Source: Mycosarcoma maydis
Lineage: Eukaryota > Basidiomycota > Ustilaginomycetes > Ustilaginales
Length of the DNA stretch: 64,000 nucleotides
NCBI RefSeq assembly: GCF_000328475.2
Contig: NC_026478.1
Location: 2,108,001-2,172,000, forward strand
Direction: 5' to 3'
The notes beneath the pieces were generated by a model. It was not told the origin of the DNA, did no database searches, and saw only the letters and a list, made by a program, of their open reading frames with translations. Numbering within the stretch: the stretch's first letter is position 1; each line of letters opens with the position of its first letter. The position numbers were made by a program, and so were the translations under genes. Below, piece by piece: positions 31,024 through 42,348 of this stretch.

Positions 31024-32067
31024 TCAACGCTTCCTCTGCTTGGTAAACGTGTACACCTTGGGCTTGGCACGATGCGCCTGCTCGTCGTCATCCGTGTCGT
31101 GCAGTGCAAGCGCGTTACTCGTGAGTTCAGCGTTGATCACCGCGTCTGTCAAGCTCGCCTTCTTAGTGGCTTTGACCACTCGGCTGCTTCCGCCCTTGTG
31201 CGTCATGAGCGCGCGCACCAGGTTGAGCTTCTCAGCAGCGAGTTCGAGTTGGTCGAGACGCGAGTATCTGGAGGCGAGCTCGGTGGTGAGGTATCCGAGG
31301 TGTTTCGAGCCCTTCTTCATTGCGGTAGATGCAGAAGATGGCGTTTCAGTTGGGCCAAAGTCGTCTTGGATATCGGAAGAGTCCGAGGGGAGGTCATCGA
31401 TCCAAGATGCGCCGAATCCCTCGTTGGCTTCTTGCACTGGCATCGATGCCTTGCTCGTGGAAGCGGAAGCAGAAGTGGAAGCGGAAGCCGACTGATAGGA
31501 GCGAATTGCATCTGCGTCGTCGAGCCACACTGTCTTCTTTCCTTGGGCGCCGATCAGCGCGGTCGCGGTCGAGCTGGAACTCGAGCTTTTTGGCGGTTTC
31601 GACCGCGCAGACGAGGCGAGCAAGCCCGCCCTTTGCAACGTCGCGCGTCTGTTCTCTTTATCGTCGAGCCACTCTGTGCTCAATCCAGCCACACTCGGCG
31701 CAAGCCTCTCTACGAGTGCTTTGATGCGCTTCTTCTCTGCAATGATCTGGCTCCTCACATACCCCACGTCCTGCGTCTTGAGAAGTGCGACGACGTCGTT
31801 ATCCAGCTGCTCGGTCGGACGCGCGTGCTGATGAACACCATTGCGCGTGCCCGAGTTGATCATGCCAAAGTAGAATTCATCCTTGTTTCGCATAGCCGCC
31901 TTTTCCGAAAGACGCTTGAGCATGTCGCGCTTCTTATGGTGGTCCTTTGCTCGCAACACATAGTCCTTATGCTTCTCCAGCAGGCCGAGCTTGGCTCGTC
32001 CGACCGGTTGAGATCGCTCTTTGTGGTTGCGCCGCTGAACCGCGTTGCGGTACGATGAGCCCTCCAT
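31024..32067 (-). CDS. UTP11: UTP11, U3 snoRNP (SSU processome) component
   Basis: Utp11 is needed for processing of 18S rRNA in the nucleolus. The product has 347 residues from the ATG at 32067; the frame upstream offers only a TTG. The N-terminus MEGSSYRNAVQRRNHKER and the following GLLEKHKDYVLRAKDHHKKR, then RNKDEFYFGMINS, are the conserved Utp11 signature. The block DVGYVRSQIIAEKKRIKAL follows, then a Ser/Thr/Ala-rich middle that is longer than in yeast (250 residues), and the C-terminal ELASRYSRLDQLELAAEKLNL with a basic end KVYTFTKQRKR. The middle insertion is low-complexity and does not interrupt conserved blocks. Confidence 0.93.
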   Translation of the reverse strand: MEGSSYRNAVQRRNHKERSQPVGRAKLGLLEKHKDYVLRAKDHHKKRDMLKRLSEKAAMRNKDEFYFGMINSGTRNGVHQHARPTEQLDNDVVALLKTQDVGYVRSQIIAEKKRIKALVERLAPSVAGLSTEWLDDKENRRATLQRAGLLASSARSKPPKSSSSSSTATALIGAQGKKTVWLDDADAIRSYQSASASTSASASTSKASMPVQEANEGFGASWIDDLPSDSSDIQDDFGPTETPSSASTAMKKGSKHLGYLTTELASRYSRLDQLELAAEKLNLVRALMTHKGGSSRVVKATKKASLTDAVINAELTSNALALHDTDDDEQAHRAKPKVYTFTKQRKR

Positions 32068-32691
32068 GATGTTCAAGTTCTAACTTGACGATTTGATTGT
32101 CCGATATCGAGTGTGAAAGCGTGTGTTGTGGATGCCGTTGACCGTGGTAGTTCACGAGTGTCCGCGCTGCGAGAGTCGTGAGAGCGTTGCTGCCAGAACT
32201 CTTGCCGTGTGAGTGATTCTCAATATGCTCGAGAGAGGCTTGCGGTGCTTTGTGAGCGTACGATGCGAGGTGAAAGTTGGGTATCGATCGAGATGGTTGG
32301 TTGCAATCAAGAGGCATGGATGTGCTTCAAAAAGGTGGAGTGGCACCAGTAGGCGCAGGCGGCAAATTCGTGATTGGCAAATCGTGAATGTTTGACCTGT
32401 GATTCTGTGATTCACGATTGTGGCTCTGGCTGTTCCAATCGTGAATTTAAAAATTTCAGCAAATTACGAAAGTGTGCTGCACGTGACGAGGACCCTTAAT
32501 CCAAACGTGAAGCTTACCAGCCACGAGTGCCGTGGCCCACGGCCAATCGTGATTCATTCAAACGTGAATGTCATTCGACGTAACACATTGCACAAACCCA
32601 CGGAGCGGTGAGCCTTGACTCACGACTCGCGACTAACGGACCTGCAGAATACGACTGCATTCGTGATTGTCAAGGCAGTATGTGTGTAAAG
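32068..32691. other. intergenic region with heptamer copies
   Basis: No gene seen. Several heptamer-family copies lie near 32366-32430, 32520, 32546, 32618 and 32661. It is upstream of UTP11 and downstream of COX11. Confidence 0.5.
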
Positions 32692-33663
32692 CTACAGATC
32701 CTTGCCAACTGTATACTGGCTCAAGTCGGTATCGGGCTCCAACTGGCCGTTCTTGGCGTTCCTTCTCGCACTGAAGAAGGTATAACTGAGAACGACGTCA
32801 TCGACACCCTTGGTGCTGGGGTCATCCAATACATCGCTATCGATGAAGAAGAACACGGGTAGATCGACCTCCTCTCCAGCCAGCAGCTTCTGCTCTTCAA
32901 AGCAGAAGCATTCCACCTTGGCAAAGTACGGGGCGATCCTGTCGGGGGACACGTTGTACGTGGCGATACCGATGATGTCTTTATCCGATTTGTTCTTTGC
33001 TGTGTAGAATGCCAAAGCGGTTTCACCTGGTAAGACGTAGATTTCCTTTTGCACGGGGGTGAAGGACCAGGGGATGGCGTCAGAGGCGTCGGCGTTGAAT
33101 GTGACGCGGATGCGCTTTGTGGGGGCGTTGGTGGACGGATCGAGGTAGGCGGGGACTAAGCGCGACGGTGCGAATCGTTCAGGGTCTGTGATAGGGGTGC
33201 CTGAGAATCCGGTGGCTGAGCAAAACGCACGGTACAGAGGTACGGCGGCGTAGCTGAATCCGAGCGTCAACACCATCAGTGCGGCAGAGTACATCATGAG
33301 CGATTGATTGCGTCGCTTGTACGATTCGCGCTGCCGACGTTGGAATTTTTCGGTCAGCGCTGCGGCGCGCGATGTCGAGCCATCCTTGGATGACGACGCG
33401 GTCGAAGCGCATCGAGATGCGGAGCTGAATGGTGAAGCGTGCGTTCTGAACATGCTCAGTTTAGTCGGCTCGGTCGAAAAGCGTCGAGCAATCATCCAAG
33501 GTCTGCTAGCCTCTGTCGCCCACGTATGTGCCATGCGCAACAATAGCGAGCCCCGCTGAACACCGACTGCGCTGCGTCGAGTACATGCCGTGGCCGAGAA
33601 TCGCAGCGAGGCCGAACTTGACGCTGCTGCCAATCGTCCAGTTGCTACTGTCGCACCGATCAT
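32692..33663 (-). CDS. COX11: COX11, copper chaperone for cytochrome c oxidase assembly
   Basis: Cox11 delivers copper to the CuB site of Cox1 from the intermembrane-space side of the inner membrane. I chose the ATG at 33663 (323 residues) because it opens directly into an Arg/Ser/Ala-rich presequence (MIGATVATGRLAAASSSASL...); in-frame ATGs at 33741 and 33795 would add residues without targeting character. A basic segment and one TM helix follow near residues 120-145 (MMYSAALMVLTLGFSYAAVPLYRAFC; the F-C after it is a conserved family Cys). The copper-binding CFC motif (VECFCFEEQ) is at about residues 252-254. The C-terminal domain and its VDLPVFFFIDSD and VLSYTFF strands are complete. Confidence 0.92.
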   Translation of the reverse strand: MIGATVATGRLAAASSSASLRFSATACTRRSAVGVQRGSLLLRMAHTWATEASRPWMIARRFSTEPTKLSMFRTHASPFSSASRCASTASSSKDGSTSRAAALTEKFQRRQRESYKRRNQSLMMYSAALMVLTLGFSYAAVPLYRAFCSATGFSGTPITDPERFAPSRLVPAYLDPSTNAPTKRIRVTFNADASDAIPWSFTPVQKEIYVLPGETALAFYTAKNKSDKDIIGIATYNVSPDRIAPYFAKVECFCFEEQKLLAGEEVDLPVFFFIDSDVLDDPSTKGVDDVVLSYTFFSARRNAKNGQLEPDTDLSQYTVGKDL

Positions 33664-34136
33664 CTTGATCCTAAACCCTGTACGAAGGCCGTGACGAGTG
33701 CCAGCAGCGAAATGGTGGTGAATGCAGCCAGAAGGGTTCATGTCAGCAACAAGATATGCAACCCGAAATTTCTGCGTTTTTGTCGTCACCGACATCCGAG
33801 CCCCTAACAACTAACACCCACTTATCACAATCTTCGCACGCCTGCTCGCCACTTCCTCCCGCCTGCTTGCCACAAAAAAGCACCGATGGCACGCCAGAGG
33901 GAACAAAGCCACTTGCAATATCTTTCTGGATGTGTCTTTGATCTGTCTTGAGCGACGAAACCTGCCTGGAGACAAAACCAACATTGCCGGGACAGCACAC
34001 GACCGGAACCTGGACGAACAACGTCATTTGCGTCCTCGAAGGACATCAAATCATGGATATAAGCGGTACAGAGTAAAGTTACAAGACATATTCGTCGCAC
34101 GCAATGAGTCGGGTATATTCTATGTTGTTGCGCCTC
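33664..34136. other. intergenic region, no gene seen
   Basis: Upstream of COX11 (5' leader and promoter) and downstream of the large membrane protein gene. Nothing distinctive is seen beyond a C/A-rich patch at about 33800-33880. Confidence 0.4.
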
Positions 34137-34534
34137 CTAGCTTGACTCTCTGCGAGTGCGAAGCCCTCTACCACCGAGACTGTTGATACTAGATCGATGA
34201 GGGATGGCGACTTCTTGGATCTGCTCTATGGGGAATTCGGCATCGATAGGGGATGCAGTGACGGCTGAAGCGGTGCCACGACTTCGAGTACTTCCTGTAG
34301 CGCCTTGGGAGCGAGAATCGAGCGATGACGTCCAGCTTTCTTCTCTTATCGCTTGCAGACCGCCTTCCGAAGGGCTGACTGAGAGGTTGGTTGTACCCAC
34401 AAGCATGCCGGGTAGTCCTAGGGGTGCGCCGTTTCCGATAGCGGCTAACACATTTGGGTGCATCAAAGGGGACAAATTGATCCCAGATCCAGGCAGCAGG
34501 GGTCGCACCGGTTGGCTGCTGAAGCTGCCGGATA

Positions 34535-34581
<47 letters not shown>

Positions 34582-37500
34582 ATCGAGACATCGTTCTCAT
34601 GAGCCACAGCAGCTCGTCTGCGCCTATCTAGCGTCCGTTGCTCTAGATCTAGCGCGATCAGGCCCGGTGGATGGCGTCGGCTCTGGTCTGGGAACGAAGC
34701 CCACAATCGCCTTTCTTCGGAATCTTCGGTATCAGCAGTAGCGTTCGAGTCGGAGCTGCTCGAAGGAGAAGCTGATCTTTTCACGCCGTGCTGAGCCGCT
34801 CCTATCGGAGCCATGAGCAACGAAGATGGAACATTGCTTTGCGAATCTTGCTGAGCAGAATCAGTAGGACGAGCCATCTTGCCGTCGTAGTGTTGCACAC
34901 TGCCACTGTCGGCAGACGGAAAGCTCGTTGAAGCACAAGTGGTGATCACTGTAGGCACAGCATCACAAGCCTCGAGTTCGGCCTCAGATCGGGACGCCGA
35001 TCCGGAGCGTCGCAGAGCGGTCAAATCACCAGTCGACCCTCCGACATTCGACGGACGACCTTGAGCTGAGGCTTTGCGTGACGTCGAAGATTTCGCACCA
35101 CTAAAGAGCGACGTGATCCACGATTCGCCCTCGAGCCTTCCGGCGCTGCCGCTGCGCCTGCTGCTTTCCGAGGACGAGTAATTCGCGATGCGACCCAAGA
35201 TCGAGTTGCGACCGTGCCATTTAGCTCCGTCCACCCCTTCAAAACTGACACCGTCCTCTGACGAAGTCTCGTGACCATTGCCGAAAGACCACGGTCGTGA
35301 ATAGCTTCCTGATAGGCGCGCCTTGCCAGAAGAGCCGAGCGAGGTGGTCGAAGCGTTTTGCAAGTCTGCATCTTGTCGCAGGGTAGCCGTTGACGCTCCT
35401 GGTTTGCCATCGGACATCTCAGCGATAGGTAACGGAGCTGTGAATGAGCCATGCTTTGTGTCGCTGCCGCCCTGATCAGGTGAGCCCGCCAGCGACGGGT
35501 CCTTTGACATAAACGAAGCTGGCATAGGAACGAAAGCGTGCATGACGCTTTGGTCATTGTCCAACGCGGTTTGCTTCTTCGAAGCCGATTCCGTTGATTG
35601 TCGCGCATGTCGCTGATCTTCCTCGTCTCGCTTCTGGTCGATAGGCCAATCATGGTTTGCAGTGTCCACACCGCCTGGAATCATGGCGGGATCGAAGGCT
35701 GCCACCGGAGAGCTCCTTGGTCGCTTTCGTCCTCGCCACTCGCTGGGAGGCGCCGCATCAACCGAAGACTGTAAGGGCGCCAACAACGAAGATGCAGGCA
35801 CGTCGCGAGCGCTGTCGAGGCTACTGGACGGCGCCCGCCACGTTGAGCTGGGACAGTCTCGCGAATGCGGAGTCGGACCCTCGGCGGCGTCAAAGACATC
35901 GGCTCTCGGAGGATCAAGCAACTCGTCACGGCTTCGATGGTAAGCAGAAAGGGAAGTTGCAGCACCCTCGGCGGCGTCAAAGACATCGGCTCTCGGAGGA
36001 TCAAGCAACTCGTCACGGCTTCGATGGTAAGCAGAAAGGGAAGTTGCAGCACCCTCTCCCTCCCCCTCCTCTTCTTGTTCCTCTTCCCCTTCCTCTCGGC
36101 TTGCCACTTGGGAGGCGGAGCGAGGCGAGTTGAGAGCGGCGAGACAATTGAGTGAAGAAATGCTGGAAGCGTGCAGGCTAGTAGGACCATTGCGAGAAGG
36201 GATGAACGATGCGTCTCGCAATTGCTCTTTGGATCGAGGGCTTCGGCCGATTGGTTGTGGCGCGGGCGAGTACGGATCGCTGGCATCGCTGGCATGGCTG
36301 AAATTGGCTTCTTCGAGAGAGGGAGATGATTCGACATGCTGGACGTGATAGGTCTGCGAAATGAGCGGTGCAGGTTTCAGACCATCTTGGATGTGTGCAG
36401 CAGAGCTCCAGAACTCGGGCTGGATTGCTTCAGGAGACGTGAGCGCAAGCCCGGTCTGTGATTGCGAGTTTGCAAGGTCAGGGACGAACCAATCAGAAGG
36501 CTGACCTGGCTGGCCATGTCCACCGTCTCTTATGCCTTGGTCCTCCTCGGTCGGATGCGCTTGAATCGAATCGAAAGCGAAAGCGTCGGAACCGACACCA
36601 ATGTTCTGGTTGACAGCAAGATTCGCCTCCTTTTGCTCAAGCTGCCAATCCTGCGTCTGGTGTAACAAGCCCGCATCGAAGAGTATGGCTCGAATGCGAT
36701 CCTCAGCGCGTAAACGCCATGCCCAGCGTCGATGACTTGCTCGGTGAATATCACTTTCGTCTCGCGTATCGGCAAGGTCGTCCGCTGGCTGCCGATCGAG
36801 TTGCCGTCCAGCGAGGCCATACCGGCTGTGGCCCGTGAAACTTGACAAATCGGTGCTAGCAGCGGCGGCCTGATCGTGCTCTTGCTGAACTAGGCTCTTG
36901 AACCCAAGCGTTGCTACAAGGCCTATGTTGGCAACGAGCAGGACGCCAAACTTGCATGCAGTCCAGGCAGCCTGAAAAGCGATCAAGATGAAGGCAAATT
37001 GAGTGAAGCGCTGGGTGTCCTGGTTAAAATAGTATGGATCCCTTGCTCCCCTGGTGGTCAAACCGGGACCAGATGGTTTGTACAGCACCAGCAGGATAGC
37101 TGAGATGACGCCGCGTGGAATCAGCGTCAGCACGGTTGGCCAGTTCTGAGAATAGTGCCAGAACGATTCGATGAGCAAATCGCGACGACTGCCGCTAGTG
37201 CGAGCTCGATACAGCAAGCTATAAAGGGAGTAATCCTTGATCGCTGTACGATCAAAGGCGGGCGCAGACAGATAGATGGGCATGACGAGCGGTTGTGGAA
37301 CCATCCAACGGCGTCGGAAACTCCACAAAGTTTCGTATATGACCACGACTCCGACTAGCCATATGAAGACGCACCCACAGTAGATACCCAAGGCAATCCA
37401 CCAGGCAGTTCTCGAGCCGGCCTGAAGGTTGTCAGGATGCACGGCGATCTGTGCCAAAGCAAAGATGACGTGGTAATCGAGAAATAGCGTTACAGGAATA

Positions 37501-39422
37501 TGAGCGTAAGTATGCAGCGGCAAGATGGTGTGATGGAGCCTTGCCATACGCGACGGTAGACGCAGTTGAGCGTATCTCGAATAGGGAGCTGGAGGGAAGG
37601 TCGGCACTTGGAGATACGAGTCGCCCAAGTTGGGCACGTGCTGAGCCTTGGCGCGAGCCTCGAGGTCGGCTTGAACAAAGTCATGCATCTGGACCGCTTG
37701 TTCACCATCAGGCTGGCTAGATTGTATGGCATGCGCATGAGTCGCCTGGTGCTGTCTGAGCTCAGTTTGGAGCAGATGTACATGGTCTTGCGAGGGATGG
37801 CCATGAGCATACGCTTTCCGAGAATCCACCATGTACTCTGGTTGAATTTGCTGCGGATCTCGAGGTGCGTAGCTCGGATATCCAGACGATGGCCCTGGCT
37901 CTGAATCGGGATGCGCGCTGACGCCAGGCATGGAGTCGGCTGACAGGTAAGGCGTTTCTTGTGATGCTCCCACCATGGAAGGGCTCTGGCTCTTGCCTGG
38001 TGGAAGCTCGGCAAGCGTGTTGCCAAACACGGGCGGTTTGACGCGAACCGAGGCAGACTGGGTAGGGAGTGCGCCTTGATGGATCTGAGGCAAAGTGTGA
38101 TGATTGGACGCATCTGAGGAGTGCAGCGAGCCTGAGCCGGCTGGCTCACCTGCGAACGGTGGCCTGTGCCCGAAATCAGACTGGTAGTCGTTTGCTGATA
38201 GCGGCGCGAGCGGTTGTTCTGTCACGGTAGACACGGATAGCTGAGTTTGACGGCTGAGTCTTACGTCATGCTTGGGGGTGGAGGACGAGGCGAGCGATGT
38301 ATCCGTGGGTAAGGAGGTTGCATTGGACTGATGAGAAGCACGATGCGCAGCGTTTGCAGAGGTTGGCGATGTGGCGCGTGATTGCGATGGGAGGTCGGTG
38401 GGGTTTGAGACTGGAGTAACTAGGTTGCGCTGCTGGATCATGCGATCGAGCTCTTGCTGCTGGCGCCGCTGATCGGGAGTGAGATTGCGAGTCAAAGCTG
38501 CGTATTGTTGGACGCTGCCTGCTTCGCCTACACCGTAAGCGGCATTGTTGGATTGGTCGGTATCGCGACTCGAGGTAGTCTCGGATTGCGAGGCGAGCGA
38601 ATCTCCGAGAGCTGGACGGCTTCGACTGCTATGGGAGGTGGGCTGATTCGGATCTCGATAAGGCCTACCGAAGGTGCGATCGGGCATGTTGCTGCGGGCG
38701 GTAGCGTCGAGCGAAGCTGAAGGAAGCGAAGTGCTGGTGGCGCCAGATTTAAACGTGTGGTGATCGTACGAGCTGGAGTTGCTGGCGCCAGCAGCAGAGC
38801 TGGAATCGGCTGAGAGGTTGAGCTCCTTTTCTAGCGCCTCCATTCTCTGCTGACGATGGCTGTGGACTGAGCCTTGAGTGATGTACTCTCTGATCTCGTC
38901 ATTTTGAGTTGATTCGCTTGGTTGGATCCAAGTAGAGGCAAGGTAGCCAAAGGCACTGTGCTCAGTGGGACTTGTCTTGCGTCGCAAAGTGGTGGAGCTC
39001 TGGGTTTCGCCAGCGGCACTGATACCGCTGGTGCGCCCGAATGTGTCATGAGTGTGTTGGACGGGTCTTTGATACGGCTCGGATGAGGTCGGTGAAGAGA
39101 GGTGGGTGAACTGGTTGTCTTGTGTCCGAGATGGTGGCAGAGGAAGCAAAGAGTTGTCAGCGTAGCGCGTTGCCGCCTGTGCTGATGACTCTGGACGATT
39201 GGCATCTGGGTCGTAGCCAGGTGACGGAGACGGGTGACTGGAGGGCGAAAAGTAGACGTAGTCACCGGGCGATGGTGGACTGCTTGTTGATGGGGGTTGG
39301 AGGCTAGCTGAGGAGGATTGGGCTGCTACTTGTTTTCGAAGGACCTGTGCTGAGGGTATCGTCTTGCTATCGTCTTGCGGTAGCACATGCTCGCCGTTGC
39401 TGGACTTGAGACGTCCATTCAT
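34137..39422 (-). CDS. large multi-pass membrane protein with disordered flanks, unknown function
   Basis: The product has 1761 residues. The first ~630 are low-complexity (Ser, Pro, Gln, Ala). A membrane domain at about 640-850 has four to five hydrophobic segments, including VTLFLDYHVIFALAQIAV, WWIALGIYCGCVFIWLVGVVVIYE, VLTLIPRGVISAILLVLY and FILIAFQAAWTACKFGVLLVANIG. Between the second and third is a conserved-looking loop (LVMPIYLSAPAFDRTAIKDYSLYSLLY). The ~900-residue C-terminal part is disordered, Ser/Asp/Arg-rich, and carries a perfect 29-residue tandem duplication (coded by 35877-36050) and a run of about 16 Gln near residue 1615. I do not recognise the family. The layout suggests a membrane anchor with long cytoplasmic tails open to phosphorylation; this is inference. 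Confidence 0.75.
34535..34581 (-). repeat. CAG/CTG trinucleotide run coding polyglutamine
   Basis: About 16 consecutive CTG units on the plus strand, read as Gln (CAG) in the large membrane protein. Uninterrupted codon usage implies recent expansion or slippage. Confidence 0.95.
35877..36050 (-). repeat. perfect 87-bp tandem duplication in coding sequence
   Basis: Copies 35877-35963 and 35964-36050 appear identical. The unit is 29 codons, so the frame is kept; each copy encodes a block containing SLSAYHRSRDELLDPPRADV. Confidence 0.95.
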
Positions 39423-40133
39423 CTTGAGACGCAGTAAGCGCAGAGACTGGACACCAGAAGATCAAACGTTGAGCTGCGTGCAGCGTTGCAGATGGGAACG
39501 AGGTCTAGCTTGATGCTGGAGTAGACATTGAAGGCGGAGACAATGGCGATGGAGCTGCGAGGGTGGTGAGACTAAGGCGCGGTAGAAGAGAGATTGAGAT
39601 CAACGAGGTTGCTGTGCATGCACTCCACAGCGAGCGAGTATTTGGGGACGCGCGGATCTGTGCAAGCGCGTCAGGAAGCGGAAGTGTGGCTCAGCGCGTG
39701 GAATGAGGAGTGGACGAGCGACGGGATTGCTGCACAAGGAGGTTCAAGGACGAGGTGAGGGTGTATGCGGCGAGAGATGCTCCGAGATGAAAGCACGATG
39801 AGCGTTTTGCGAGGGCGAGGCAAGTCGAAGAAGCACGCGAAGGAGTGCGAGACGATGGCGAAAGGAGATGAAGTCTTGAAGCTTCCAAGGCAATGAAGTA
39901 GGCGATCTGGGTGATGATATAGAAGACCAAGGTGCGAATGATGATGGCGTTGATGTTGGAAGCCGACTGCCGGCTGTATGATGCGATGTAGGAGAGGAAG
40001 CCGTTTGAGACGTTGAGCGTATGGCGTGCAGAGGGAAGAACAGATGTGCATCGACGAGTGGGGAGATATGCGTGTATGTCTGGGGTGACCCAGAAAGAAG
40101 CGCGACGCCAGTACCGAACCGAACCGGGACGGA

Positions 40134-40160
40134 AAGGAAAGGAAAGGAAAGGAAAGGAAA
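40134..40160 (+). repeat. (GGAAA)n pentanucleotide run
   Basis: Five consecutive GGAAA units with a final A-rich end, in the leader region of the large membrane protein gene. Confidence 0.85.
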
Positions 40161-40901
40161 AGCAAAAGCCAGAGACGCGAGCGCAGTTGTCGATGCGGGA
40201 TCGGCGACAAGCAAAGAAAGTGTCGAGGATGAAGGCAAAGAAGAACGCGAACCAAGGCGCAGCTATGCAGATGAAGGCGCGAGCGGAAGCGAAGGCGCAA
40301 GGGAGTTGGAGCGAGGTGCGAGCGCGGACAGTGCAAGAGTGTAACCAAAGCAGGGATCCAAACAAAAGACCGGTGTGGTATGCAGAAAGAAAGCGACGGA
40401 GAGAGCAGCGGATGTCAAAGCATCAATCACGGAATATACGATGCGTGATTGGCAAGCGCGAACGTGGAAGAGGCGAGAGGCGTGTTAGGATATGTCATGG
40501 CAAGGCGATAGAATCAGTTGTACACCATCCGAGCCTTGTCGTCACGGATAGCGTCGACTGGACACGGGAAGCACGCTGCTGTGTTAACATAACTTAGCGT
40601 GTACGAGCGGGCCACGAGCGGGCCTGCGCAAAATGTCCGAGTTGAGCGAGGCGCAGTTTGGCAGGCGGATTACAGTATTTGCTTTCTCGCTAGGAGAAAA
40701 GGCGAGAAGGGCAGGAAAGAACAACACTCAACCCACAGCCGGCGAGTGACGGCATCGTGACTGCGCGGAGATGCGGTGCAAGCTAAGCGAAGACAGGTCG
40801 TGAGTCTCAGAGTGTCATTCGACTTGGCGAGCAGCGCAGCATGCATCTCACCGCAGCGAGCTCCATCCGAGACACACGCAGGCACCCAAAACAACGCTCC
40901 A

Positions 40902-40936
40902 AATCACGACTCACGACTCACGGCTCACGACTCACA
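40902..40936 (+). repeat. mixed heptamer array (AATCACG, ACTCACG, GCTCACG)
   Basis: Five units in strict 7-bp register: AATCACG, ACTCACG, ACTCACG, GCTCACG, ACTCACA. The array shows that the A-A and A-C versions of the unit belong to one family. Confidence 0.85.
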
Positions 40937-41362
40937 CGTACCGCAAACAAACGTGAAGTACGAAAGCGTCGTTTACATTTTCACAATTATTAGTAAAAAC
41001 AGCAACAACAACAACATCTTCAGCAACAGCAATAATGTGAATCGTGAATGGCTCAACTCCCATCCAACTGGACTATGCAACGCCGATCATGGCCTTTCGA
41101 ATTGAAACACCGACGAGAGGCGCGACAGAGAAAACAAGCTCGAGCAAAGAGACCAGACGCAGAGGCTTACAGAATGGGATTCGAATTACAACGTCTTGCT
41201 GGCGCTTGGTTCGCCTTCTGACCTGACTGTTCTCTTGGTCGAGGCGGTGCCACCGTGGAACGGAAGCCATCTTTGCAGATAGAGTAACAAGTGGCGCAGC
41301 AAAGCAGGTTGTTGAGCAAACTTTGCTGTGCGTTGGTGTCGTACGGGGAAAACAGAATCACA

Positions 41363-41397
41363 AATCACGAATCACGAATCACGAATCACGAATCACG
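41363..41397 (+). repeat. tandem array, 5 copies of AATCACG
   Basis: Five perfect head-to-tail units preceded by a variant unit (AATCACA). Confidence 0.93.
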
Positions 41398-41966
41398 AAT
41401 CAAAACAAGCCTTAAGCTTGGCCTTGGTTCACGCTTGTATGCAACAACAATCCCGAATTAATTAGTCGCGAGTTGGACGGAATGTGACAGGCTTAATCAC
41501 CAATAATCTGTGAATCACGAATCTCACCAATCTGCTTTCCTACAGTTCGCGTTCCCCCCGATTCGTTTGAATTTCAGAGTCCTTTATTCGAACCTCGTTC
41601 CGACTTGATTCGTGACTGTATCTATGAACTCTATATGACAGATCCATCACGAACAGGCGTGATGGTTGTCTTCCATGCTCTTTGCTGCTGGTCTCTTGGG
41701 TCGTCGATCGAGTCTGCAAAAACAAGTCGAATCATCTGGGCGCCTTGGAATGCCAAGAAGTTTCCACCTTGTAGAATCAAGAATGACCGCGTGGCTGTAG
41801 TTATAAAAAGTCTCAACATTACAGTATATTGCGCCACGATTGCCAAAGGCTGTGTAGCCTCGCTTAATCCAGGTGTCAAAGGCGTTTGGCCGACGCGGTG
41901 GGTTGTCTCGCTCGACTTTTGACTTCTCGGCGACGGTGTTCGCTTAGATTGCGCTTTCCAGTCAAG

Positions 41967-41980
41967 AGTCACGAGTCACG
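41967..41980 (+). repeat. tandem pair of AGTCACG units
   Basis: Two adjacent AGTCACG units followed by ACTCA; the G version of the heptamer family. Confidence 0.7.
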
Positions 41981-42316
41981 ACTCAACGCCTTCGGCTTGC
42001 CAGGACTGTCGGCAAATTGGAAAGCATGAATCACCAATCGTGAATGTAACACCAAGATTTTGCGCGTCAGAGTCATCAAAAGCCTAGCTCGGCTTTCGTC
42101 TTGGCTAAGCAGAATCGTCAATCGTGAATGTCGGCACAGCCAAGAGAGGCGCAGCAGCGCCTTTGTTGTCCTTCACGCTTGTCTTGTCCGCCCCAAGTCT
42201 TGTTCGTTTGGCGTTTAAGGCACGCTCCAGGCTCTTCGGCTCGCGCTTTCCTGTCCTTCTCTCACGCTACCTGCTCGCTACTGTCGGCAATACATGCAGC
42301 TGTTTTTGGCGGGCCC

Positions 42317-42348
42317 AATCGTGAATCGCGAATCGCGAATCGTGAATC
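42317..42348 (-). repeat. heptamer array AATCGTG/AATCGCG
   Basis: Four consecutive units: AATCGTG, AATCGCG, AATCGCG, AATCGTG. This is the ATTCACG type on the minus strand, with a shared C-for-T change in the two middle units. Confidence 0.85.

Noticed and set aside
31072..32058. 328-codon plus-strand open frame opposite UTP11
   Set aside because: Antisense shadow; UTP11 on the minus strand has clear family motifs.
40013..40597. 194-codon Lys/Arg/Glu-rich frame
   Set aside because: It reads through a purine-rich leader with a GGAAA repeat, upstream and antisense to the large membrane protein gene; the composition explains the open frame.
41363..41397. CRISPR-like direct repeats
   Set aside because: Units are 7 bp and contiguous without spacers, and the genome is eukaryotic.
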